DNA of 64,000 nucleotides from JACVRN01 sp036403815 (GTDB taxonomy: Bacteria; Acidobacteriota; Blastocatellia; Pyrinomonadales; Pyrinomonadaceae): positions 135,089 through 199,088 of the forward strand of contig DASWQH010000005.1 in the NCBI GenBank assembly GCA_036403815.1, written 5' to 3'. The notes under the pieces are model-generated. The model was given only the letters and a program-made list of their open reading frames with translations, had not been told where the DNA came from and did not search any database. Shown piece by piece: positions 15,706-26,000 of the stretch (position 1 is its first letter; each line of letters opens with the position of its first letter). Position numbers and translations under genes: made by a program.

Positions 15706-18700
15706 TCAGTCCTCAATGTCCGTCGGCGTCAGCTTGAGCCAGCCTTCGACCAGCCGGGGCGGTGTGTCGGGCAGGCGTGCGCTTTGATTGGCCTTGACTA
15801 TATTCTCAACATCCCAGCCCGCCGGGTCTGTCCAGTGCTGCGGGTCGGCGGGTGTCGCGCGCTGAATCCACGACCATGTGCCGTTCTTCTCGGTCGGGTA
15901 CGGAATGCGAATCGTCTGCGCGTCCGTGATGACAGGCCCCGTGCGGAAGGTGACGGCCATCTTCTTCAGCGCATCTTCAAAATAGGCGGCGGGCAGGCTC
16001 ACTATCTTGACGGGAAGGATGCCTGTGAAGGCGTGCGCGTCTCCGCGTGGGTCAAGCAGCATGGTGATGTACTGCGTAGTGTAGCTCGGATAATTAAACT
16101 GTAGCTTGATGTAGTTGCCGTTGAAGCCTATGGGCTGTAGGTAAGAGCCTGCGGCGGGCTGATACCCTCCGGGTTGATGCACGGAATTAAAGCTCGTGTA
16201 GTTATCACCCAGAAAATAGCCCATCACTCCATCGTCGTAGAGCTGAAGGCTGCCCATCCGCACAGGAAATTGTATCGTCTCGACGGCTGCCGTTTGCTGT
16301 AACAGCGTGTCAGGCCAGCTCTGGTTATAAACGGGCTGACCGTCTAACTCTAACTGTAACTGCGCGCGCAAGAGGGCGAGCGGGCGACCTATGAGCACGG
16401 AGAGATTCTGGTCGGCGCGGCTGCCCAGAGGGTCAACCGTCCACAGCGTCTCGTCTACGGCCTGAAGGAAATTGTTAAATCCCTGTCCCTGGTCTGTGCT
16501 CTGTGTGAGCGCGACGACAAACTGGCTCAGATGTTGATTAGGGATTTTCGTCGGGTCGCTGACGGCGGCGGGGCTGTCCGGGGCCGGAAGCCATGCCACA
16601 TCCGTATTACCTTCAGTGTCGGCCAAAAGCATCAATTCGCCTATCGCATTGCCGCCAGAGTCGTAGACCGCCAGACCCCTATCCAGATGATTGGGCAGCA
16701 CCCAGCCGCACACGGGGCTTGAGTCAGGCCAGAGTCCGGTCTCCTGCTGGTCGTTGGTCGCAGAGATGAAGCGAAAATCCAGCCGCGCGCTTTGCACCAT
16801 TCGCGGAGAGAGTTGAATCAGTTCGGAAGGCTGCGGCAACTGTGTCGTTTGCATCGGTGCCAGCCCTCGGCCTCGGACAGGTGCCCAGGGGACTCCCGTC
16901 CCTATATTGCCTCCCGCCGACATGAGGTCTACGACCTGCCCGAAGCAGTCAACGACTATCAATTGATTGAACTGAAGAAAGCCTCCGCGAACAGGGAAAA
17001 AGAAGGGAGTGCCGCCGCCAAAGTCCATGTCCTGATTACCCTTCGATGGGTCAGGGACGGCCTTGTATTCTTCTCCAACCTGCTGCGAGATGGAAGAATC
17101 GGGCGGCGGGCTTTGCTGCAAGTCCCGCATGATTAACTGATCCACCAGCCCGCTCAAACGCTGCGATAGAAAGTTCCAGTCACCAATCTCGTCAATCAGC
17201 GCTTCGACCTCCTGAAGCTCTTTATTAGGATTTTGTGCCAGATACTGTCTCAGTCGCGCGATAAATACGTAAGTAGACTGCGGCGTCAGGAACGTGCGCC
17301 CTATGTAGCTCTGTGAAGTTGGAGGAAGCCAACTGTTGTTGGCCTGGTTTCCGCCGTACCAGTCAAAGTCCGTGCCGTTGAAGCTCCAGCAGGGTTGCTC
17401 ATTCTGCGTCGGTGGATTGTCGAAGGCAACCCCGACAAACGGCCAGTTGTCCTGCGGCCCATTGTCTGGCCCAATCGGAGTCGTCTGCACCGTAGGATAG
17501 AACGTCACCTGCCATTCCATGTAGAGCGGCGACCATGCCTGTGTAGCCCACACGGAGAAGGCAGCGCTAGCGGCGAGCGGGTTTTGGATGGTAGAAATCT
17601 GCGCCGTCTGTGTAGCAATCGCCGTCGCTAGATTCTGGATAGTCTGCGAGTCCGTGGAGTTGAGGCCGACGGTCACGATTGTAGCCGCATCTGCGGGGTC
17701 AACGAAGAAGGTTTCGACGCTCAGCGCATTAATGCCTGCCGAGACCGCCGCAGGAAGATTGGAGTTACTGACAACCGCGATGACTTGTTGTATGCCGCTG
17801 GTTGATGCGGTGACCTGAGCAGTCTGATTGCCCGTCTGCACGTTGACGCCTGTCACGGCCTGCGTAGTGAAGCGGCAAGGGAGCGAGCCCGTTCCATTCA
17901 GTGCCCCCTGCTTTTCTGAAGTCTGTATACCGGAGATAAGAACCACCGGGTCGGCGGGCTGGTAAAAGCGAGGCATCCCCGTCGCCTTAAGTTGCAGCTT
18001 GGCCGGGTCTAAGCCGAGCGTGTTGGTCGCGTAGTTAAGAATGCTTAGAGGATCGGTAGGGATAGGTAGAGCCTGCATCTGCGTTTGCACAGCCTGTTGC
18101 TGCACGATGACCTGCTGGTAGAGTCCAGACGAATTGTTCGGGTCAAGATTCTGCTGGATGAGAGCCGTGATAGGCCCCATGTCGAAGTATTGTTGGAGTT
18201 GATTCTGCGCTGCCGCAGACATAGTTGCCCAAGAGTTCTTCTTCCACCAGGTCGCATACAACTCCCACTGCATAGAAGTCAGCACTTGCGCTGCCTGATC
18301 CAGCGCTCGCTGATTGCGGTTAAGCTCTGCCAGCTTTGCAGTTTGATCGGGAGTTAAAGGCGGAGGAGGAGGAATCGTGTCCGGGCTGAGTTGTCCCGTA
18401 GGAGTTTGCCCTGTCTGTGCAGCGACGACTTGCCAGATAGTCCCGCCCGGTGCGTTACCGAACCACGCTTGACGAATCTGTAGATCAAGCTGCGCCTCGC
18501 CGTCCGCATCGTCCAGCGTCTTTAGAAAATTGTACTGGAATGCTTCCAGCAGTTCCGCTTCCGTTATACCGTCCTGCGGGTTATCTGCGTACTGCTGGAC
18601 GATTGCCGCAAGGGCATCAATCGAGCTATTGCCCACCGCAACCGTCATATTGTTCAAATCATTCCAGATTTGGGCAGTGGCAGACGCGCCCGTGCCTCCG

Positions 18701-20043
18701 CCGCCAGTGAAGCCAACCGTCGGAGGCGACGTGTAGCCTGTGCCGCCGCTAACCATGATGACAGAGACGATCGCGCCGTTATTAATCTGGGCCAGGGCTG
18801 TCGCGCCCGTGCCGCCACCGCCATTGAAGCTGACCGTGGGCACGGACGTGTAGCCTGTGCCGCCGCTCGTCAGGCTGACTCCCGTGACGCCCATCGGCAG
18901 CGCCGTAGTTTGCCACACCACATCGTAGACGGAGGCGTGATAGACGGATTGAGACGGCAACGTCGTCTCATCACCAGCATCCTGCACAGTCCAGTCCAGA
19001 GCACACATCAGAGCTTGCCAACCGGCTGTCGGATTAGCTTCATTTATCCAGGGAGAACGCGTAGGGTCGCCCTCTTGGTCCCAGCCCGTTATAGGGCCGT
19101 AGAGCGGGTCATGCGTAGGGTCTGAGTACCAGCCAATGACCAGATAACTGAGCGCAGTGTTTTCGGGAAATTTCTGCGCGTTGTTCTGGTAGTTCGGATT
19201 CTGAGATGAAGCGTTCTGGTCGAAGATTGGATCATAGAAAGAGAAGACGTTGACGACTCCCGGTTGATAGGCTGTGAAGGTCGCATCGCCCGGCCCCAGA
19301 GCCTGTAGGAAGAGCTTCTGCGCACTGCCTGCTTCACCCGCCCAAGATGCAAGAACGGTGGCCGTCGTCCCCAACCGTGTCGGTTCGATAGCCCCTTGCT
19401 TTGAAGGGAACGGGTTGACGAACGAGTTAGAGTCCCAGGCACTGGCGTTCGGGTCTATGCTATCGCTCTGAAGAAGCCAGGCCATTGTCTGTCGCGGCTG
19501 CGAAGCAGAAGCCGCAGGACTATAGCGCACGACCAGCCAGCGATTCGGAACATAGGGGAAGCTGATGGCCTGACTGGGAGCAATCGTGACCTGCGGCGGC
19601 GCATCGGCGCTATAGCCGCTGCCCCCACTGACGATTTGAAAACCCTTGACGATGCCGTTCGTCACAACCGCATTAAAGAGTGCGCCCGCGCCCGTCTCTC
19701 CTACGATTGTCAACACGGGAGGCAAGGCATCGTTATAGCCGTAGCCTCCATTGACTAGAGTTAACCCTGTGACCTCGCCGCCGGAGACCTGTGCCGTAGC
19801 TGTCGCCTGCACCTGTGTGCCGCGTGTCAGCGCGCTCGGCAAAGCCCAGTGCAGATGCACGCCGGGGTCCGGTGGGTCTATATTGATATTTTGGGACGGT
19901 GGCGGAACCGGACTCTGGAATTGCAGCAGGTTAGCGTATTCCATCTCCCAGCGATGAAACGTCACGTTGGTCTGCACCAGACGATTGACTATCAGCGCCT
20001 CAGCCGCAATTGGGACAAGTAAGGGTGATGTGTTGTCAGCCAT
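15706..20043 (-). CDS. Giant soluble protein of unknown function (about 1445 residues)
   Basis: Starts at the ATG at 20043 (MADNTSPLLVPIAAEALIVN; AGGA 9 nt upstream); no signal peptide or membrane segment. The body is Trp/Tyr/Gln-rich with segments such as VHLHWALPSALTRG, FPYVPNRWLVVRYSP, a proline run followed by a coiled-coil-like stretch (LTPDQTAKLAELNRNQRALD), and FFFPVRGGFLQFNQLIVVDC. At least four copies of a roughly 40-residue Gly-rich module (SGGTGYTSVPTVSFNGGGGT and relatives) are inserted near residues 55-130 and 370-450. No enzyme motif is seen. It sits between the 976-residue protein and paralog 1 in the same operon. No named family is recognised; a scaffold or virion-like structural role is a guess. 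Confidence 0.65.
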   Translation of the reverse strand: MADNTSPLLVPIAAEALIVNRLVQTNVTFHRWEMEYANLLQFQSPVPPPSQNINIDPPDPGVHLHWALPSALTRGTQVQATATAQVSGGEVTGLTLVNGGYGYNDALPPVLTIVGETGAGALFNAVVTNGIVKGFQIVSGGSGYSADAPPQVTIAPSQAISFPYVPNRWLVVRYSPAASASQPRQTMAWLLQSDSIDPNASAWDSNSFVNPFPSKQGAIEPTRLGTTATVLASWAGEAGSAQKLFLQALGPGDATFTAYQPGVVNVFSFYDPIFDQNASSQNPNYQNNAQKFPENTALSYLVIGWYSDPTHDPLYGPITGWDQEGDPTRSPWINEANPTAGWQALMCALDWTVQDAGDETTLPSQSVYHASVYDVVWQTTALPMGVTGVSLTSGGTGYTSVPTVSFNGGGGTGATALAQINNGAIVSVIMVSGGTGYTSPPTVGFTGGGGTGASATAQIWNDLNNMTVAVGNSSIDALAAIVQQYADNPQDGITEAELLEAFQYNFLKTLDDADGEAQLDLQIRQAWFGNAPGGTIWQVVAAQTGQTPTGQLSPDTIPPPPPLTPDQTAKLAELNRNQRALDQAAQVLTSMQWELYATWWKKNSWATMSAAAQNQLQQYFDMGPITALIQQNLDPNNSSGLYQQVIVQQQAVQTQMQALPIPTDPLSILNYATNTLGLDPAKLQLKATGMPRFYQPADPVVLISGIQTSEKQGALNGTGSLPCRFTTQAVTGVNVQTGNQTAQVTASTSGIQQVIAVVSNSNLPAAVSAGINALSVETFFVDPADAATIVTVGLNSTDSQTIQNLATAIATQTAQISTIQNPLAASAAFSVWATQAWSPLYMEWQVTFYPTVQTTPIGPDNGPQDNWPFVGVAFDNPPTQNEQPCWSFNGTDFDWYGGNQANNSWLPPTSQSYIGRTFLTPQSTYVFIARLRQYLAQNPNKELQEVEALIDEIGDWNFLSQRLSGLVDQLIMRDLQQSPPPDSSISQQVGEEYKAVPDPSKGNQDMDFGGGTPFFFPVRGGFLQFNQLIVVDCFGQVVDLMSAGGNIGTGVPWAPVRGRGLAPMQTTQLPQPSELIQLSPRMVQSARLDFRFISATNDQQETGLWPDSSPVCGWVLPNHLDRGLAVYDSGGNAIGELMLLADTEGNTDVAWLPAPDSPAAVSDPTKIPNQHLSQFVVALTQSTDQGQGFNNFLQAVDETLWTVDPLGSRADQNLSVLIGRPLALLRAQLQLELDGQPVYNQSWPDTLLQQTAAVETIQFPVRMGSLQLYDDGVMGYFLGDNYTSFNSVHQPGGYQPAAGSYLQPIGFNGNYIKLQFNYPSYTTQYITMLLDPRGDAHAFTGILPVKIVSLPAAYFEDALKKMAVTFRTGPVITDAQTIRIPYPTEKNGTWSWIQRATPADPQHWTDPAGWDVENIVKANQSARLPDTPPRLVEGWLKLTPTDIED

Positions 20044-20099
20044 AATTTTAATTCCTATCGAGGGATTATTTTTTTTCGCAGAGAGAGTGTGTTCGCGTG

Positions 20100-23030
20100 C
20101 TAGGACGAATGCATAAGAACCAACTCCTCCGGGGCGCGAACCATCTGTATGGCAAAGTCGGCAGGGCCGAGCGTGATGCTCCCGTTGCCGTAAGCCTGGT
20201 TGAGCTGCGTCTGTAGATACGGCTGCCAGTCCTTGATGCTCAAGATAGGGGCCGAGTCCTGGCTTCTGAAATAGCCGTTTATCTTGAGCGGGTTTTGGCC
20301 TGTGATGATTGAGCCAATAGGCTTTCCAGCGGCGTCCGTGACCCATCGCATTTCCACGTCGAAATCATCTTCATGTCCGAAGGCCAGCCCTTCCTTTGGC
20401 TCACTTATCTCTATGCGGGCAGTCGTCTGCGGGAAAAGACATAACAGCAGGTCAGGCGCAAGCCGATCCATGCGAGCCAGTTGAAGCGGCGCTGTGCCTG
20501 CGCTGTCCGAGTAGGCCCTGACCTCAAGACCAGGCCAGCCGGAGACGACCGAAGAGCGAAGTAGAAAACCTGCCATACCTGTCTGCGGCGGGGTGGCGCT
20601 CGTCTGCACACTAGCGGTCTGGGGGGCGCGCCCCGCCAGTTTGGCGCGCACAAGCTGTGCGGCCTGCTGCGTAGCCGTGCTCAGGCTGGGATACATGAGC
20701 GATTGAAAGAGATAGTCGCGGCTGCTCTGAATGCCTATACTTAAAGCGCCTGCCACAAGCGCCTCAAGATAGTTGGGGTCAACGAAGAAAAATCGCAAAT
20801 TTTCCTGCGGCAGCATACGCGCGTCTGGCACAAGGTTGACGAAGGGCACGCCGTAAAGAAGGCGCAGCTCCGCAAGCCACGCCACGATGTAGTCAAGCGC
20901 TTGGTCTGTCCCATTCTGTTGCCCGCCATTGGCAGTCTCGACCAGAAGCTGCCGCACCGCGGGATTGGCATAGAGTTTCTTAATAGTCTCTATGGGATGC
21001 GTGACAGCAGACAGGCCGCTCTTGACATCGCCTGCCGTCTGTTTCGCCATCGAGCGAGGGGCAACAGACTGCGCTATCTTGGGAGCAGTGCTCTTTGAGA
21101 AATTGGTCAAAAGATGGTTCATGAAAGTGCTGGAAACGAGGTCAGGCTGGAGCAGACTGCGCAATTGAGCGACTACTTCAGAACTGTGTTCAGAGATATC
21201 AGGAGTGTTCGTGAGCGCCCTGACATTGCTTGAGTTGAGTCGTCCCGCCAACAGGTTGACCATCCTGTTTCCCTTTCTCCTCCACTGCAATAGCTTTGTC
21301 CCGAAACTCTGATCCGATAGCGCCAGCAGGCGACCCGTCTGCCATGCGACCGCATAAGACTGGTCGAACAGAGCATTGTTCTGGTCGTAAATCATCGCAG
21401 AGGCCGCGCTGGTGTAAGGATTTATGTTCGGGAAAAGCGGTCGGGGCGCAGCCGCGAAGGGGCCGCGATACCACGCGAAGGTGTCGTCACCGATCGTGGT
21501 CTCGTAGCTCAAGGCGGCGTAGCCTTCGCCCAGCGCCTGTTGAACCGTGGCTTCAGGCGAGCCCGCAGGCTGCTCAGCAGAGGTCACGGGCAGATGCAGG
21601 AGAAGGCTAGCGCCGCCCTCTGCCTGCCCCTGAATCAGGTTCATCATGAGGTCACGAAAATCTCCGCTCTCCGACAGACAGGTAAAGTTCCAACTGTATA
21701 GAGAGACCAAGCGTACACGGTTGATTCCGTCGCCCCACGTGGGATTGTCAACCAGATAGTTTGCGAAGCCTTCAAGCGAAACGAGGTGAGCGACCCAGGG
21801 CGCACCAATCTGCGCGGAAGCGCTCGCACCTGAGCCTCCCCCGCCGTTGAAACTTATTTCAGGCGGCGAAGTGTAACCTGTGCCGCCGTCTGTCAAAGTC
21901 AAAGAGACGACCACACCGTTCTGAACCTGTGCCAAGGCTTCCGCGCCCGTACCGTCACCCTTAATGACGACATCCGGCGCGGTCGTGTAATCCAATCCTC
22001 CCTCGATGAGAGTCACCTTTAACACAGGCCCCGCACCTGGGCCGGGGAAGCGATTGCCTATGACCACGGAAAACCACCCATCATCCTTTGTCGAGGTAAT
22101 CTCTTTATCGCCAGTGTTGACCTGTCGGCAGTGAGCAAGATATTTCAACTCGTCTACGGGCGTTGCAGCATTGGGTTCGAAGCGCGGCGTGACTTTTGTG
22201 AAAGTGTCCGTAAGTATATCTATCGCCCTACAGACCACACCTCTCTGCGCCGTGGCGGTCGCGCCCGTGCCGCCGCCGCCCGTGATTGTCACCGTCGGGT
22301 CGGATGTATAGCCTTTGCCGCCGCCGGTCAGCGTCAGCGAGACAGCGCCGTTCTTAACCTGAGCCGTCGCGGTCGCGTCCGTGCTGCCGCCGCCGCCCTT
22401 GATCGCCACCGTCGGAGTGGACGTATAGCCAGAACCTGAGTTTGTTACCGTGATTGAAGTCACCTGATCCAGCAAGTCCTGCGATTCCGTAATGAGATTA
22501 GGCCCGAGCGTCCCGTCGGGCGGATTGAGCACGTCGGGTAAGTTATAAGTTCCTGCTCTACTCGGATTGGTAAGGGTGCTGGTGGGCGGCGGCACAGTGA
22601 CAGGCGGAATAATCTCATCCGGTGAGAACAGCAGCAGAGCCATCCAGGGCGTCGTCAGATCTCCTTTAGACAGGAAGCGCTCCCAGGGCAGATTGCGCTT
22701 TGTCAGCACTATGTGAGAAAGATTCTGATCGAAAGTCCCTACGCTGCTCGCGGGCGGAAAGACGCTATAGATGTCCGCGGGGTCTAGAGAAAAACGGGGC
22801 GCGACGACCGTAAAGGCTTGCGTCAAGGGCGGGGTGGTGGGAAAGGTCTGGTTAAGCGGATTGCCGCCCGTGGCTAACGAAGTGCTGTTCACCGTCTGCT
22901 GAACGGAGATGAGATAGTCACCTGCATCGAGCGGTGGCAGGTAGTTGTCATAGAAGCGTATGTCTCCCGCCGGAATGGAACCGTCACCGTTGCCGTTACC
23001 GTTGCTGTTTCCGTTGTTTGTCGAACTCAT
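20100..23030 (-). CDS. Large soluble protein of unknown function (976 residues)
   Basis: Starts at 23030 after GGAGCGAACGGCT. A Ser/Asn/Gly-rich N-terminus (NNGNSNGNGNGDG) leads into RFYDNYLPPLDAGDYLISVQ and a region APRFSLDPADIYSVFPP ... HIVLTKRNLPWERFLSKGD. Four copies of the Gly-rich module (NSGSGYTSTPTVAIKGGGG, TDGGTGYTSPPEISFNGGGG) interrupt the protein in two pairs. The C-terminal half is helical and Ala/Gln-rich with DARMLPQENLRFFFVDPNY and FQIMVRAPEELVL-like sequence at the end. No signal peptide, TM helix or catalytic motif. Together with its two giant neighbours it forms the core of the operon; function unknown. Confidence 0.65.
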   Translation of the reverse strand: MSSTNNGNSNGNGNGDGSIPAGDIRFYDNYLPPLDAGDYLISVQQTVNSTSLATGGNPLNQTFPTTPPLTQAFTVVAPRFSLDPADIYSVFPPASSVGTFDQNLSHIVLTKRNLPWERFLSKGDLTTPWMALLLFSPDEIIPPVTVPPPTSTLTNPSRAGTYNLPDVLNPPDGTLGPNLITESQDLLDQVTSITVTNSGSGYTSTPTVAIKGGGGSTDATATAQVKNGAVSLTLTGGGKGYTSDPTVTITGGGGTGATATAQRGVVCRAIDILTDTFTKVTPRFEPNAATPVDELKYLAHCRQVNTGDKEITSTKDDGWFSVVIGNRFPGPGAGPVLKVTLIEGGLDYTTAPDVVIKGDGTGAEALAQVQNGVVVSLTLTDGGTGYTSPPEISFNGGGGSGASASAQIGAPWVAHLVSLEGFANYLVDNPTWGDGINRVRLVSLYSWNFTCLSESGDFRDLMMNLIQGQAEGGASLLLHLPVTSAEQPAGSPEATVQQALGEGYAALSYETTIGDDTFAWYRGPFAAAPRPLFPNINPYTSAASAMIYDQNNALFDQSYAVAWQTGRLLALSDQSFGTKLLQWRRKGNRMVNLLAGRLNSSNVRALTNTPDISEHSSEVVAQLRSLLQPDLVSSTFMNHLLTNFSKSTAPKIAQSVAPRSMAKQTAGDVKSGLSAVTHPIETIKKLYANPAVRQLLVETANGGQQNGTDQALDYIVAWLAELRLLYGVPFVNLVPDARMLPQENLRFFFVDPNYLEALVAGALSIGIQSSRDYLFQSLMYPSLSTATQQAAQLVRAKLAGRAPQTASVQTSATPPQTGMAGFLLRSSVVSGWPGLEVRAYSDSAGTAPLQLARMDRLAPDLLLCLFPQTTARIEISEPKEGLAFGHEDDFDVEMRWVTDAAGKPIGSIITGQNPLKINGYFRSQDSAPILSIKDWQPYLQTQLNQAYGNGSITLGPADFAIQMVRAPEELVLMHSS

Positions 23031-23097
23031 AGCCGTTCGCTCCAGTGGTTAATCGAAATTTGATTGCCGCAATACTGCACGCGCTTCCACTTGCCGC

Positions 23098-26000
23098 TCA
23101 CTCACCTACGGGTGATTCCAGCATGGGCGGCGCGGGGTAGTTGAGATTGATATTAGAGACCAGCGCAGAGAGGTCGCCGTTTGTGCCCGCATCGTATCCG
23201 AACCCGGCCAGCGCGTTGAAAACCGCCGTGCGATTCGACATGGGTGAACCAGCCTCCGAATCCTTCATGAGCGTGCTTGCAATGGTCTGCAAGGATGTGG
23301 CCGAAGACTGCGGCAGTCCCGTTTGGGATGGCTGCGGTATCGGTAGATAATTTTCCTGGTCTGCGTTTGGGTTGATGGGATCGTAGCTCAGATTCGCCAT
23401 AGGAATCGGGGCCGGTCCAGAGGGCTGCTGGACAGGAGGAGCGATATTCTGAAGCCCCATCAATCGTCCGGGGAGAGTGTTGGCGGCTGGCGGCGGCGTT
23501 TGTCCCTGTGGGACGGGTTGTCCCCAGGTGGCCTCAGGCACGCTGCGCGTATTCAAAGCCCATGACCAGTTATCGTTGATGTCCTGATTGGTATTGTCCT
23601 CGAATGTAACCGTCAGAGAGAGCAAGGAGTTTGCGCAGATGATGCCCATAGGGCGCACGCCTACGTAGTAGCCGTCGGGCTGGCGCGCGCACGAAGGGGC
23701 GTTCGCATCCGCCGGAACAAGTGTCGGCGGTGCAAGCTTTGCCGTTGTGGACGGCCCGACCAAATCCAGCTCGGTAAGAGGCCAGGCCGTCTCTACGCTG
23801 AACTTAAATTCGTCTGCGCGTACGAGCCAGCGGCCATCCGGGCTTGGCTGTGGAAACTGACCGGCGTTGATAATAAGCTTGATGACGTTCTGGAACGAAG
23901 GCGTGTCATCTTCGGCTGCGAAGGCCATCATGGGCCGGGCCTTCATCATTGGCTGCTGTTGTGACTGAGCTTTGTCCTGCGGCAGCAAAGTCTGGAAGTC
24001 GCTGAACTGTAGATAGTCGTTGCCCTGTCCGTAGGAGGGGCCGAACGAGACTGTAAAAGAGACAATCCACAGATGTATGTGAACTGTTCCGCCGGTCGGC
24101 GGCCCCCACATGGTGAGGTCAGCGCCAAGCTCGACCTTGATGGTCGTCGTCACAAAAAGCAGGTGCAGCCGGTACGAGACGCCGATGCTGATGCCTATAC
24201 CCACCGTGTAGTAGAAGGGTTTCCACTGGACTAGGAAATCCGCGTAGGCTGTGAACCACGCGGACAGATTGCCGGAGTGAAACTCGATGTCAAGCGAGCC
24301 GCCAGCCATGACGCAGGAAGGCGTGAGTGCGAAGTAAGCGCCGCCCTTCATGCTGACCTGGTCGCTGACCTGCCAGTTAAAACCAAGGCGCGGCTCATCG
24401 GGATACCATTCCGGCTTATTGAACTGTGGATGATAGCCGCCTATCGTGAGCACGAAATCGCCTGAGTGGTCGGGACCGCCGTCCTCTGGGGCAGCGAACC
24501 AGACGCAGAAGGCGAAGCCACCCGTCAGATGACAGGCCGGGTCAATGACATAGGAGTTGGGAGTGATGACTGCCGTCGCAGAGAAAAAACCGTCTGAAGG
24601 ATCTATAATCACCTCCAGACCAAGCTCCACATAAGCGTAGGTGACCGGGCCAACCTGCGGTAGTTTTATTCTGGAGAGACCCAGGACGGCAATCTCGAAG
24701 TGATTGCCAAACTCTACTACTACTAAAACATTTGAGTTGATGAGTTCAAAAGAGGTGAACTGCACGCCCGCAGCTATCCAGTTGACTCCCTGCGCCGGAT
24801 TAACCCAATCCTGTATAGCCTGTAGCGCCTCTTGAGGGCCTGCGTCAGCACCGCCAATCTTTGAGGGGTCTGTGAGACCCGCAACGAATGGAAAGTCCTG
24901 AACCTGGTCTTGCTGCGGCAGTGTCAGCGAGCGGTTATAGCCAAAGCCTGCCGACAGCCCCGTGATAAAGAAAAAGGCAGGGCCGCCAATCGGGGCATTC
25001 AGGAAGGCGAAGATAAAGAGCGACGGATGTCCGTTCAAAGTCGCCCATGAGCCGAGCGCAGAGATAGACCAACTGGCCGCCTTTATGAGCGCCTCGCCGT
25101 TGTATTCGAGTATGTCCTGACCATCAACGTTGACATGCGCCTTGAAAAGGCCGCCACTGACCTCAACAGGCCCCTGCGAGAACGTAATAGCCAGCCCGTC
25201 AAGCCCAAGCGCATAGCTGCTCAGATCGCCGGGCGACTTCAAGGGGATGCCTATGGAGAGACCTTGCAGGTCAACTTCAAGACCGCCCAGAGCGACATCG
25301 CCGTCGAACAGGAACGAAAGCCTTAAGTCAGGATTAGGCTGCGGCCACTCTACGCCGAGTCGCTGGCATTGTAGCGGGCCAAAGGCACGCTGAACCGGAA
25401 TCCAAACCGTATTGGTCGGAGTGTCGTCCGGCGCATACAGTTGGAAATTGACCTCGGTGCTTTGAGCCGGGTCGTTTATCCAGGCGACCGCCGCCGAAAA
25501 GGCAGGATTGACAGGCTGCGTGTCCGCGCCTGCGCTGCTCGACCCATTCGAGCCGGACGACAGCAGGTTCTGCGCTACAGGATTACCTGAGCTGCCCGTG
25601 ACACCTGCTCCGAGCGGGAGTCCCAGATGGTCGCAACGCACAGCGCCGCCCCAGAGAATCTGGCTCAAGTTGGAGAAGTCCAGCGAGAGGCAGAACCTTA
25701 GCTCTACGCCCCCGAGTTGAACGCCCTGAATATCAACCAGCGGTTTATTATTGCCTCCTGCGAAGTCGAATCCCAGACTCATCAGTTCGACTCTGGGATT
25801 GAAACTGAACTGATCCGTACCGATTACGTTAACCAGTAAGATGGTGATGCCTGTACCGGCTAATGTGCCTTTTGGGTCGGCTCGCCCCGCCCAATTATCG
25901 GCATCGCTTTCTCCTGTTAGCCACTTCCCTACCTGGAGGACGAACTGAGGCTTATTCGCTGCGGCAGAGTCCGATGAAGAGTTACCATTGTTGCCTTCTG

